A DNA stretch of 12,845 bases, taken from Paracoccaceae bacterium (GTDB taxonomy: Bacteria > Pseudomonadota > Alphaproteobacteria > Rhodobacterales > Rhodobacteraceae). The notes beneath the pieces are model-generated. The model worked only from the letters and a program-made list of their open reading frames with translations, was not told where the DNA came from and did no database searches. A program made the position numbers and the translations under genes. The stretch lies in NCBI GenBank assembly GCA_007123625.1, contig SKKS01000263.1, positions 1 to 12,845 on the forward strand. Reading direction: 5' to 3'. Positions 1 through 5,912 of this stretch are shown in pieces (position 1 is the first letter of the stretch; every line of letters begins with the position of its first letter).

Positions 1-391
1 GTAGCACTGGCATAGGGTGTGGGTCCAGGAAACCACCGGCGCGATTGGAGTCGACCGCATGGATTGGAGGGGCAAGCTGCCTCCGTCCCGCGCGATGCGC
101 CATGCGACCGCCCCTTGATATATGCGGCGCATCGTCGGCGGTGGCGGACTTGACGTTGCCCGAAATCCGAAGGGGAAAGCCGAAACGCGCGACGTGGCGT
201 TTCCCTTCCGATGACCAACCCAAAGGGAAGCACCCGGTCCAGAACGCGTGGCCGCGACTCCGGTGCATGCCAACTGCTTCGGGACCGTCTTGCGCTCTTG
301 CGCATGTGACTGGCGCGAGAGGCGCGGGGCGGTGTAAGGAGTCGTGGGGTGGCAGATTGCGCGGGGCGATGCTGCCAGATCGGAGGGTGCG
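1..391. other. Left-edge region with no supported gene
   Basis: I see no convincing gene here. A long forward frame from 45 to 563 runs through it, but its composition (many Arg, Pro, Cys) is that of a GC-rich shadow and it overlaps the better-supported DUF2125 gene. Short reading frames are open across the left edge: on the minus strand from ATG codons at 103 and at 60, and on the plus strand a frame ending at a TAG at 13-15. They are too short to identify, so a neighbouring gene may start or end at the edge. A GGAGG at 382-386 belongs to the next gene. Confidence 0.5.
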
Positions 392-1363
392 ATGCTGCGC
401 GTGCTGCTTGTGGGCATCATTGGCGCGTTCCTGGCTTGGGGCGGGTATTGGTTCTTCGGGTCTAGGGCCGTGGAACGCGAGGCGACCGCATGGATCGCGG
501 CCACGCCGGAGGCCAGTGTCGAATCCCTTCGCGTGCGCGGGTTCCCGAACCGGTTCGACCTGACACTGACACAGCCGGTCTATGACACGCCGGATCTTGC
601 CTGGTCCGCGCCCTTTGCGCAGGTGTTCGCGCTCAGCTACAAGCCGAACCATGTGCTGGTGGTGTTCCCGCATGACCAGAGTTTGCGGGTTCTTGGCGCC
701 GACTGGATGCTCAACAGCTCCGATATGCGCGCAAGCCTTGTGGCGCGGGCCTCGTCCGAGATTGGGCTTGACCGGGCGAATCTGGTGATCGAGGCGCTGC
801 GCGCGCGCGGCGTGTCCGGGGATTCGTTGCGGGCTGACAAGGTTCGGCTGGCCAGCCGGGCACTGGACGACGATCCGCACGCGCATGAAATCGGCGCCGA
901 GGTTCTTGGCCTGCGCCCACCGCCCGGGTTTCTGGCACAAGTTGACCCCAATGGCGCCTTGCCGCCCGTGATCGAAAGGGTGCATCTGGATGGTGTGGTT
1001 CGTTTCGGTCGCCCGCTTTACCGCGCCGCCGGTTCCGACGCGCGGATCGAGGCGCTGGATCTGCGTGGTCTGACGATCGACTGGGGTGCGGTGTCGTTGA
1101 ACGCCGAGGGCGCTCTACAAGTCGACGGTGCGGGTCAGGTCGCGGGAGATGTTTCCGTGACGCTTGCGAACTGGCGCCTGCTGCTTGACGGACTGCGGGC
1201 CGCCGGGTTGTGGGACCCGGGGATGGACCCGCTGATCCTGGGGCTTCTGGGTGGCCTCGCGCGCGAGGACGGTGATGAAACCACACTCACGCTCCCTCTG
1301 ACCGCACAGGGCGGGACGCTCTATCTGGGGCCGTTTGCGCTGGGGCGCCTGCCCGTATTGTGA
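392..1363 (+). CDS. DUF2125 family membrane-anchored protein
   Basis: A 323-residue protein of unknown function. The start at 392 is chosen because GGAGG lies 5-10 bases upstream and because it puts a hydrophobic segment (MLRVLLVGIIGAFLAWGGYW) at the extreme N-terminus, followed by a small charged region. This looks like an uncleaved membrane anchor or signal peptide with the rest of the chain outside the cytoplasm. The remainder alternates beta-type stretches (SVESLRVRGFPNRFDLTLTQ, then a W-S-A-P-F segment and VLVVFPHDQ) with a C-terminal half rich in Leu, Asp and Gly. The FPxRxDL-type segment after the anchor and the overall pattern fit the alphaproteobacterial DUF2125 family, recognised by eye. 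The earlier in-frame start at 344 would put a non-hydrophobic tail before the anchor and is not favoured. It converges on the DUF2852 gene and is unrelated to the GTA genes. Confidence 0.75.
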   Translation: MLRVLLVGIIGAFLAWGGYWFFGSRAVEREATAWIAATPEASVESLRVRGFPNRFDLTLTQPVYDTPDLAWSAPFAQVFALSYKPNHVLVVFPHDQSLRVLGADWMLNSSDMRASLVARASSEIGLDRANLVIEALRARGVSGDSLRADKVRLASRALDDDPHAHEIGAEVLGLRPPPGFLAQVDPNGALPPVIERVHLDGVVRFGRPLYRAAGSDARIEALDLRGLTIDWGAVSLNAEGALQVDGAGQVAGDVSVTLANWRLLLDGLRAAGLWDPGMDPLILGLLGGLAREDGDETTLTLPLTAQGGTLYLGPFALGRLPVL

Positions 1364-1425
1364 GGCCGACGCCGTTCTTTGGGGATGGATCGGTGCATGG
1401 CGCAACGGTCTTGCCCCGCCCGCAG

Positions 1426-1471
1426 AAAAATGTTCTGGCCGCAGCGGTTGCCACGGCCAGGGCAGTGTTTT
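1426..1471. terminator. Probable bidirectional intrinsic terminator
   Basis: CTGGCCG at 1435-1441 pairs perfectly with CGGCCAG at 1454-1460 across a 12-base loop. A run of five A (1426-1430) lies on one side and TTTT (1468-1471) on the other, so both strands show a stem followed within about ten bases by a T-run. It sits between the convergent DUF2125 (+) and DUF2852 (-) genes, right after the DUF2852 stop. The stem is only 7 bp and the T-runs are not immediately adjacent, so it is a probable rather than textbook terminator. Confidence 0.5.
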
Positions 1472-1875
1472 CAGGTGTCGGCAACGGGCCCGTCCGGTCG
1501 TGTGCGGTCACCGCGCGCGCGGTTCTCGTCCATGAAGGCGTCGAACTCGGCCTTGTCCTTTGCGGCTCGCAGACGTTCGAGAAATCCCTCGAAGGCTGCC
1601 TGTTCGTCTTCGAGCCGTCGCAGCATGTCGGCTTTGTAGGCATCGAAGGCGGCATTGCCCGAGCTGCTGGTCCTTGTAGGAGCGAGGCCATTCTTGCGGC
1701 AGGAACGTCCGAACATTTTCTTTCCCCAGATCATATAGGCCAGAAGGGCAAGCCCGACGGGCCAAAATATGATGAAACCCAGCACCATGGCGGCGATCCA
1801 GGCGCCCTTGCCATAAGTGTCGAGCCAGCTTTCGATTTCGCGCGGCCAATACGCAATGGGTGTCGCTGTAGACAT
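1471..1875 (-). CDS. DUF2852 family single-pass membrane protein
   Basis: A 134-residue protein of unknown function. After about 25 polar residues (MSTATPIAYWPREIESWLDT...) comes one strong transmembrane segment, roughly residues 24-47 (WIAAMVLGFIIFWPVGLALL), with the F-W-P-V/I-G-L-A core typical of DUF2852, followed by a K-K basic stop. A Ser/Gly linker leads to a charged helix (YKADMLRRLEDEQAAFEGFL and on) predicted to form a coiled coil, with an AEFDAFM motif near the end. The start at 1875 is chosen over the in-frame ATG at 2046 because the DUF2852 homology begins there and a purine-rich AGAGGA sits just upstream; the extra 57 residues look non-coding. It is transcribed away from the capsid gene, so it is not part of the GTA operon. 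Confidence 0.88.
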   Translation of the reverse strand: MSTATPIAYWPREIESWLDTYGKGAWIAAMVLGFIIFWPVGLALLAYMIWGKKMFGRSCRKNGLAPTRTSSSGNAAFDAYKADMLRRLEDEQAAFEGFLERLRAAKDKAEFDAFMDENRARGDRTRPDGPVADT

Positions 1876-1897
1876 GGTGATTCCTCTTCCGTGAGTG

Positions 1898-1945
1898 TTA
1901 ATGTTATTTACATTTACATAAGTGGGCGATTTTGTCGAGATCTCA
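1898..1945 (-). promoter_or_regulatory. Candidate promoter region of the DUF2852 gene
   Basis: This is the most AT-rich stretch in the window. Read on the minus strand it contains TATGTAAATGTAAATAAC, with overlapping -10-like hexamers and a direct repeat of ATGTAA/TGTAAA. A TCGACA about 16 bases upstream of TAAATG is a weak -35 candidate. An 8-bp palindrome GAGATCTC lies at 1937-1944. Position and base composition suggest the DUF2852 promoter; no hexamer is close to consensus. Confidence 0.3.
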
Positions 1946-2084
1946 AGAGAGGAGTGAGAAAAAACCTGGCGCGTCAATCGCGGCGTCGCGCCCTGTTCGT
2001 TGTGGCCGTTGCGGCTCGTCTGACCGGTGCTCCCGCCCCCTGCCACCGCCGCAGGTTCCCTGCAACCGGACAGGGGTTGGGCCC

Positions 2085-2146
2085 GGCCCGCGCGCGCAGA
2101 GCGCGCGGGCCGCCACGCCCAACGGGATGAGGCGCGCTTGCGCGCC
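2085..2146. repeat. Two adjacent GC-rich hairpins (REP-like)
   Basis: GGCCCGCGCGC (2085-2095) is the perfect reverse complement of GCGCGCGGGCC (2101-2111) across a five-base GCAGA loop. Twenty bases further on, GGCGCGC (2131-2137) mirrors GCGCGCC (2140-2146) with almost no loop. There is no T-run after either, so this is not a standard intrinsic terminator. The arrangement resembles dispersed intergenic palindromes. That it is repeated elsewhere in the genome is an inference. Confidence 0.6.
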
Positions 2147-2202
2147 GAAGACGGGCGGGAGAACCTTTCAAGCCATTGTTCCCGATTCAGAACTGCGGCG
2201 CG

Positions 2203-2229
2203 AACAGGTGTTGCCTGTCTGAACAGGCA
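2203..2229. promoter_or_regulatory. Mutually exclusive inverted repeats upstream of the capsid gene
   Basis: TGCCTGT (2212-2218) and ACAGGCA (2223-2229) form a perfect 7-bp stem with loop CTGA. A second copy of the right arm, ACAGG at about 2204-2208, can instead pair with CCTGT (2214-2218) across TGTTG. The two stems cannot form together. The direct repeat GAACAGG occurs at 2202-2208 and 2221-2227. It lies about 160 bases before the capsid start and could be an operator or a leader-RNA switch; no function is shown. Confidence 0.35.
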
Positions 2230-2386
2230 TGGCTGGGACGGTGGTGTGTCGGGTCAGGACCGGGTGTTGCGTGCGGGTGCGTGCGGGGTGCTCAGCGGGC
2301 GTTTACGCGCCATGACTATACCTTGGCGCATCCCGAGACGCAGCCCCGGCGCTGAGGGGCGAGCGGGTGCAACCGAGGAGATCACC

Positions 2387-3592
2387 ATGACCCAAACCCA
2401 TGCATCCTGCGCGGCGCCGGAGGCGGCGGGCAACGCGCACCCGGTGGTGGAGGCAAAGGCCGCCATCGACGGGTTCCTGAGCGAATTCATGGCCTTTCAG
2501 GATGACATTCACGCAACGATGCAACAACAACAGGAAGAACGACTGACCATGCTGGATCGCAAACACGCAGCGGCGGTTTCCCGCCCGGTTCTCAGCCGCG
2601 CCGATGACACCGGTGCACCGCATCTCAAGGCGTTCGACGTCTATCTGCGCTCGGGCGACGACAGCGCCATGCGCGGGCTCGACCTTGAGACCAAAGGGCT
2701 CAACACCCAGACGGCCGGTCAGGGGGGGTATCTGGTCGACCCGCAGACTGCCGAGGCCATTCGCGGCGTCCTGCACGCCACAGCCTCGATCCGGGCCATC
2801 GCGTCGGTGGTGACGGTCGAGGCGACTTCGTTCGATGTGCTGGTTGATCATTCCGATGTGGCGTCGGGCTGGGCAACCGAAACCGGGCCGGTGAGTGAAA
2901 GCACCGGGCATTCGATCGACCGCATCCCCGTGCGCTTGCACGAGCTTTCGGCCATGCCGAAGGCCAGCCAGCGCCTGCTTGACGATTCGGCTTTCGATAT
3001 CGAGGGCTGGCTGGCCGCGCGGATTGCGGGCAAGTTTGCGCGCGCCGAGGCCAAGGCCTTTATCGACGGGGACGGTGCGGACAAGCCGCGTGGGTTCCTC
3101 CACCACGACAAGATTGCCGACGATGTCTGGGAATGGGGCAGCCTGGGTTATATCGCCACCGGCAATGACGGCGATTTCGCCTCGGTCAACGCCGCCGACG
3201 CGATCGTTGATCTGGTCTATGCGCTGGGTGCGGGATACCGCGCAAACGGCACATTCGTCATGAATTCCAAGACCGCCGGCGCGGTGCGAAAGATGAAGGA
3301 CAACGACGGGCGCTTCCTGTGGTCCGACGGGCTGGCGGCGGGCGAGCCTGCGCGCCTGATGGGGTACCCGGTCCTGATCGCCGAGGATATGCCGGATATC
3401 GCCACGGACAGCTATGCCATTGCATTCGGCGATTTCGGTGCCGGCTATACCATCGCCGAACGGCCCGACATGCGCGTGCTGCGCGACCCGTTCAGCGCCA
3501 AGCCGCATGTGCTGTTCTATGCCACGAAGCGCGTGGGCGGCGATGTGTCGGATTTCAAGGCCATCAAGCTGCTTCGGTTTGCCGAGGACTGA
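2387..3592 (+). CDS. GTA major capsid protein (HK97 fold), RcGTA g5 homologue
   Basis: A 401-residue shell protein of the HK97 major capsid family, about the RcGTA gp5 length. Residues 1 to about 75 are polar and helical with a Gln-rich stretch (ATMQQQQEERLTMLDRK), matching the N-terminal scaffolding-like segment that the prohead protease removes in RcGTA. The core then follows: YLRSGDDSAMRGL, GGYLVDPQTAEAI, SIRAIASVVTVEATSFDVLV, WATETG, LPKASQ-type PKASQRLLDDSAFDIEGWLA, NGTFVMNSKTAGAVRKMKD, GYPVLIAEDMPDI, AFGDFGAGY and the C-terminal KPHVLFYATKRVGGDVSDF. The start at 2387 is chosen for GAGGAG at 2375-2380 and because recognisable gp5 sequence begins there; the frame is open upstream to 2027 but that part looks non-coding. 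It is the first GTA gene present; terminase, portal and protease genes are absent upstream. A 148-base hairpin-bearing spacer follows. Confidence 0.96.
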   Translation: MTQTHASCAAPEAAGNAHPVVEAKAAIDGFLSEFMAFQDDIHATMQQQQEERLTMLDRKHAAAVSRPVLSRADDTGAPHLKAFDVYLRSGDDSAMRGLDLETKGLNTQTAGQGGYLVDPQTAEAIRGVLHATASIRAIASVVTVEATSFDVLVDHSDVASGWATETGPVSESTGHSIDRIPVRLHELSAMPKASQRLLDDSAFDIEGWLAARIAGKFARAEAKAFIDGDGADKPRGFLHHDKIADDVWEWGSLGYIATGNDGDFASVNAADAIVDLVYALGAGYRANGTFVMNSKTAGAVRKMKDNDGRFLWSDGLAAGEPARLMGYPVLIAEDMPDIATDSYAIAFGDFGAGYTIAERPDMRVLRDPFSAKPHVLFYATKRVGGDVSDFKAIKLLRFAED

Positions 3593-3604
3593 TTGCGGGC
3601 AGGT

Positions 3605-3668
3605 GGGGGCTTCCAGCCCCCGCCGCCTGACGGCGGCTCCCCCGGGAGTATTTGATGCAAGGTGAATG
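3605..3668. repeat. Two-hairpin repeat ending in a CCCCC...TATTT motif, copy 1
   Basis: Hairpin one is GGGGGCT/AGCCCCC (3605-3611 with 3615-3621). Hairpin two is GCCGCC/GGCGGC (3622-3627 with 3632-3637). They are followed by TCCCCCGGGAGTATTTGATG and then CAAGGTGAATG. The same architecture recurs at the end of the g14 gene. I recall similar elements between genes in many Rhodobacterales genomes. Just after the capsid stop, the stems could attenuate transcription or protect the 3' end of the capsid message, giving more capsid than connector protein. Confidence 0.65.
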
Positions 3669-3740
3669 CACGGGCGCGGCGGTTGGGACGGGTTGCCGCA
3701 CCGGAGCGGCGCGCTTTGGCGTGAGGCAAGGAAGGGCGCT

Positions 3741-4331
3741 ATGGACTTGATCGAAACGGGCGCGGTTGCGCAGGCGGTGTTGCCGGTGGCGGGGTTGCGC
3801 GCCCATCTGCGGATGGGCAGCGGGTTTTCCGACGACACCACGCAGGATGACATGCTGGCCGCGTATCTGCGGGCGGCTATCGCCACGATCGAGGCGCGCA
3901 CCGGCAAGGCGCTGTTGCGGCGCGGGTTTGAATTGCGTCTGCGGGCTTGGGCGGCTTCGGAACGCCAGCCACTGCCGTGCGCGCCGATCGCGACGATTGA
4001 CGAGATCTCGCTGATCGGTCGCGACGGGGCGGCGATGGTTGTGGACGCGGCGCGCTGGCGGCTGGTGGCGGACATGCACCGCCCCCTGCTGGTGCCGGTG
4101 GGTGCGGTGTTGCCGGTGATCCCCTGGGGCGGCGGGGTGCGCATCCGGTTCGAAGCCGGGTTCGGCGCGGAATGGGGCGATCTGCCGACCGATCTGGCGC
4201 AGGCGGTGATGTTGCTGGCGGCGCGCCACTACGAGGACCGCGACGCGGGCGCTGCGCCGGGGGCGCTGCCGCAGGCCGTGGCGGCATTGTGCGCGCGGTG
4301 GCGGGCGGTGCGGATCGGGGGCGGCATATGA
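3741..4331 (+). CDS. GTA head-tail adaptor protein, RcGTA g6 homologue
   Basis: A 196-residue connector protein of the phage gp6-like/phiE125 gp8 type. In RcGTA the adaptor ring sits under the portal and starts the neck. Visible features are an N-terminal helical part typical of the family (VAGLRAHLRMGSGFSDDTTQ, then DMLAAYLRAAIATIEARTGK), a central beta part (RRGFELRLRAW, PCAPIATIDEISLIGRDGA) and a C-terminal helical part (DLPTDLAQAVMLLAARHYED). The ATG at 3741 follows AAGGAAG by about six bases; the longer frame from 3666 lies in the repeat and spacer. The last base of the ATG and the stop overlap the g7 start as ATGA, indicating translational coupling. Its portal partner is not encoded nearby. 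Confidence 0.92.
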   Translation: MDLIETGAVAQAVLPVAGLRAHLRMGSGFSDDTTQDDMLAAYLRAAIATIEARTGKALLRRGFELRLRAWAASERQPLPCAPIATIDEISLIGRDGAAMVVDAARWRLVADMHRPLLVPVGAVLPVIPWGGGVRIRFEAGFGAEWGDLPTDLAQAVMLLAARHYEDRDAGAAPGALPQAVAALCARWRAVRIGGGI

Positions 4332-4672
4332 ACGTGCCGCAACTGACCCGCGCGCTGGTCCTGCAAAAGCCAGAGGCAGCCCCCGATGGGGCGGGCGGGC
4401 ATGTCATCAGCTGGATCTCGATGGGGACGCTCTGGGCCGAAATACGCGCCTCGGGGCGCGGCGTCGAGCGGCTGGCCGACACTGGGCCGGAGGGTGTGCA
4501 GCGGTTGCGCATAACGGTGCGCGCGGCACCGATAGAGAGCAACGCGCGCCCGCGTCCCGGCCACCGCCTTGTGGAGTCCGGCCATCGCCGGTTTCGCATC
4601 TTGAGCGTGGCCGAAAGCGATCCCAAGGGTCGGTATCTGGTCTGCAGCGCGATCGAGGAGGATCCGGCATGA
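4328..4672 (+). CDS. GTA head-tail joining (stopper) protein, RcGTA g7 homologue
   Basis: A 114-residue protein of the phage head-tail joining/SPP1 gp16-like group, which forms the stopper ring of the neck and keeps DNA in the head until ejection. Family features include the opening LTRALVLQKPEAAPDGAGGH, with the D-G-x-G-G turn; the TLWAEIRASGRGVERLADTG strand-helix; RLRITVRAAPIES; PGHRLVESGHRRFRILSV and the terminal YLVCSAIEED. The short beta-rich protein fits the family length. It starts inside the g6 stop (ATGA) and its own stop overlaps the g8 start in the same way, so g6, g7 and g8 are probably translated as a coupled unit. Confidence 0.88.
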   Translation: MNVPQLTRALVLQKPEAAPDGAGGHVISWISMGTLWAEIRASGRGVERLADTGPEGVQRLRITVRAAPIESNARPRPGHRLVESGHRRFRILSVAESDPKGRYLVCSAIEEDPA

Positions 4673-5082
4673 GCTATGCGATGGCGGTCGCCCTGCAAGC
4701 GGCGATTCATGCCCGGCTGTCGGGTGATGGCGATCTGTCGGCGGCGGTCGGCGGCGCGATCCACGATGCCGCCCCGCCCGCAGATATGCGCGGCACGCAT
4801 GTTCTGATCGGCGCTGAGGAGGCGCTGGACCGCTCGGACAAGAGCCGTGGCGGGGCCGAGCATCGGCTGGTGATCTCGGTGATTTCGGATGCCGCCGGGT
4901 TCTTGCAGGCCAAGCAGGCGGCGGTTCGGATTTCGGACCTCCTGGCGGGGGCTGATCTGGCGCTGTCGCGCGGGCGGCTGGTGGGCATGTGGTTCGACCG
5001 AGCCGAGGCGAGGCGGCTGCAAGGGGGCCGCGTGCGCCGGATCGACCTGCGGTTTCGCGCCCGGGTCGAGGATGACGGCTGA
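4669..5082 (+). CDS. GTA tail terminator (DUF3168), RcGTA g8 homologue
   Basis: A 137-residue protein of the DUF3168/tail completion family, which caps the tail tube and joins it to the neck. The chain opens with a helix (AVALQAAIHARLSGDGDLSA) and the characteristic V-G-G-A-I-H-D-A-A-P-P segment, then THVLIGAEEALDRSDKSRGG, the beta strand HRLVISVISD and a long helix (GFLQAKQAAVRISDLLAGAD). It ends in paired strands (LVGMWFDRAEARRLQGGRVR, IDLRFRARVED). The start overlaps the g7 stop as ATGA. The frame ends 55 bases before g9, one of the few real gaps within the tail block. Confidence 0.9.
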   Translation: MSYAMAVALQAAIHARLSGDGDLSAAVGGAIHDAAPPADMRGTHVLIGAEEALDRSDKSRGGAEHRLVISVISDAAGFLQAKQAAVRISDLLAGADLALSRGRLVGMWFDRAEARRLQGGRVRRIDLRFRARVEDDG

Positions 5083-5119
5083 GCAAGCCTGGAATTAAAA
5101 TCGAAGCGGTGCTGACCGC
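5072..5119 (+). promoter_or_regulatory. Candidate internal promoter and leader hairpin before g9
   Basis: ATGACG at 5072-5077 (one mismatch to the TTGACG form of -35) is followed after 18 bases by TAAAAT at 5096-5101, a good -10 in an AT-rich patch that stands out in this GC-rich operon. Just downstream, GCGGT (5106-5110) pairs with ACCGC (5115-5119). This could give extra transcription, or a stabilised 5' end, for the major tail protein, which is needed in many copies per tail. The -35 overlaps the end of g8. Inferred from sequence only. Confidence 0.35.
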
Positions 5120-5137
5120 GCAAGAAGGAGAGGTCCC

Positions 5138-5551
5138 ATGGGGGCGCAGAACGGCAAGGACTTGCTGATCAAGGTGGACATGACCGGCGACGGCCAGTTC
5201 GAGACCGTTGCGGGCCTGCGTGCCACGCGCATCAGCTTCAACGCGGAAACGGTGGATGTGACCAGCCTGGAAAGTGCTGGTGGCTGGCGTGAGTTGCTGG
5301 GCGGGGCAGGCGTCAAGTCGGCGGCGATCTCGGGGTCGGGGGTGTTTCGTGATTCGGGCACCGATGAGCGCGCCCGTGCCATCTTCTTTGGCGGCGAGGT
5401 GCCCGAGTTTCAGGTGGTGATCCCGGATTTCGGCGTGATCGAAGGGCGCTTTCAGATCACCGGGCTCGACTATTCCGGCAGTCACAACGGCGAAGCGACG
5501 TATGAAATCGCGCTGGCTTCGGCCGGGGCGCTTGATTTCGTGGCGCTTTGA
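5138..5551 (+). CDS. GTA major tail (tube) protein, RcGTA g9 homologue
   Basis: A 137-residue tail tube subunit of the TP901-1 major tail protein family; stacked rings of it form the tail tube. Diagnostic segments are the opening MGAQNGKDLLIKVDMTGDGQ, FETVAGLRATRISFNAETVD with the following VTSLES, WRELLGGAGVKSAAISGSGV, a helix around DERARAIFFGGE, and the closing strands FQVVIPDFGVIEGRFQITGL and YEIALASAGALDFV. A strong AGAAGGAGAGG ribosome-binding site sits 5-12 bases before the ATG, better than those of its neighbours and consistent with high expression. A candidate promoter and hairpin lie in the 55-base spacer upstream. The stop touches the first possible start of g10. Confidence 0.93.
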   Translation: MGAQNGKDLLIKVDMTGDGQFETVAGLRATRISFNAETVDVTSLESAGGWRELLGGAGVKSAAISGSGVFRDSGTDERARAIFFGGEVPEFQVVIPDFGVIEGRFQITGLDYSGSHNGEATYEIALASAGALDFVAL

Positions 5552-5565
5552 GCGGAGGGCCTGGG

Positions 5566-5886
5566 ATGGCCAATCCACAGGCGGGCGAGGTGGCGCTCTG
5601 GATCGACGGGCGACGCCGTGTGCTGAAGCTGACGCTGGGGGCGCTGGCGGAACTGGAGGCCGCGCTTGGGGCCGACAGCCTTGTGGCGCTGGTCGAGCGG
5701 TTCGAGGCGGGCGGATTCTCCAGCCGCGATGTGCTGGCGCTGATTGTGGCGGGCTTGCGCGGGGGCGGCTGGCAGGGCGCGGCGGAAGACCTGTTGTCCG
5801 CCGAGATCCGCGGCGGCCCGGTCGAGGCCTCGCGGGTGGCGGCGCTGTTGCTGGCGCGGGCCTTTGCGCGGCCAGGGCAGGCATGA
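5566..5886 (+). CDS. GTA tail assembly chaperone (gp10 family), RcGTA g10 homologue
   Basis: A 106-residue protein of the GTA gp10 family, equivalent to phage tail assembly chaperones (lambda gpG role) that bind the tape measure and guide tube assembly. It reads MANPQAGEVALWIDGRRRVL, then KLTLGALAELEAALGADSLV, a helix VALVERFEAGGFSSRDVLAL and the terminal helix VAALLLARAFARPG. The family hallmark is the L-x-L-x-x-x-G-A-L-A-E-L-E motif. I chose the ATG at 5566 because GGAGGG lies at 5554-5559; a TTG at 5548 overlapping the g9 stop would add six residues. Its stop overlaps the first start of g10.1 as ATGA, the usual alternative in GTAs to the ribosomal frameshift of lambda G/GT. Confidence 0.88.
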   Translation: MANPQAGEVALWIDGRRRVLKLTLGALAELEAALGADSLVALVERFEAGGFSSRDVLALIVAGLRGGGWQGAAEDLLSAEIRGGPVEASRVAALLLARAFARPGQA

Positions 5887-5912
5887 GCGGGAGTGCAGGC
5901 ATGAGCGGGAGT
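5877..5912 (+). repeat. Perfect 18-bp tandem duplication over the g10.1 start
   Basis: The unit GCAGGCATGAGCGGGAGT occurs twice back to back, at 5877-5894 and 5895-5912. Each copy carries an in-frame ATG, so g10.1 has two possible starts (5883 and 5901). The first unit also encodes the last residues and stop of g10. Identity is complete, which suggests a recent slippage or duplication event. Confidence 0.9.

Larger units (their letters stand above)
1876..2386. other. Non-coding junction upstream of the truncated GTA cluster
   Basis: About 510 bases separate the DUF2852 start from the capsid start. In RcGTA this position would hold the prohead protease gene. I read the forward frames over 2240-2386 for a protease C-terminus and saw nothing convincing. 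The section holds the AT-rich DUF2852 promoter region, two GC-rich hairpins (2085-2111 and 2131-2146), an inverted repeat at 2212-2229, and the GAGGAG ribosome-binding site of the capsid gene at 2375-2380. A lone -10-like TATACC near 2313 has no good -35 partner, so the start point of GTA transcription is not visible to me. Confidence 0.6.

Noticed and set aside
45..563. Forward open frame of 172 residues at the left edge
   Set aside because: Overlaps the DUF2125 gene in another frame, rich in Arg, Pro and Cys, no recognisable family and no ribosome-binding site.
1360..2130. Forward frame of 256 residues across the DUF2852 gene
   Set aside because: Antisense to the DUF2852 gene, whose membrane segment and family signature are clear.
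2027..2386. In-frame 120-residue upstream extension of the capsid gene, as a possible fused protease remnant
   Set aside because: The translation is Arg/Gly/Ala-rich, passes through two palindromes, shows no protease motif, and a clear GAGGAG-ATG start exists at 2387.
2303..4144. Minus-strand open frame of 613 residues opposite the capsid and adaptor genes
   Set aside because: Antisense to two well-supported genes, no convincing start signal, composition typical of a shadow frame. The same applies to the long minus frames at 4229-5992 and 7073-9070.
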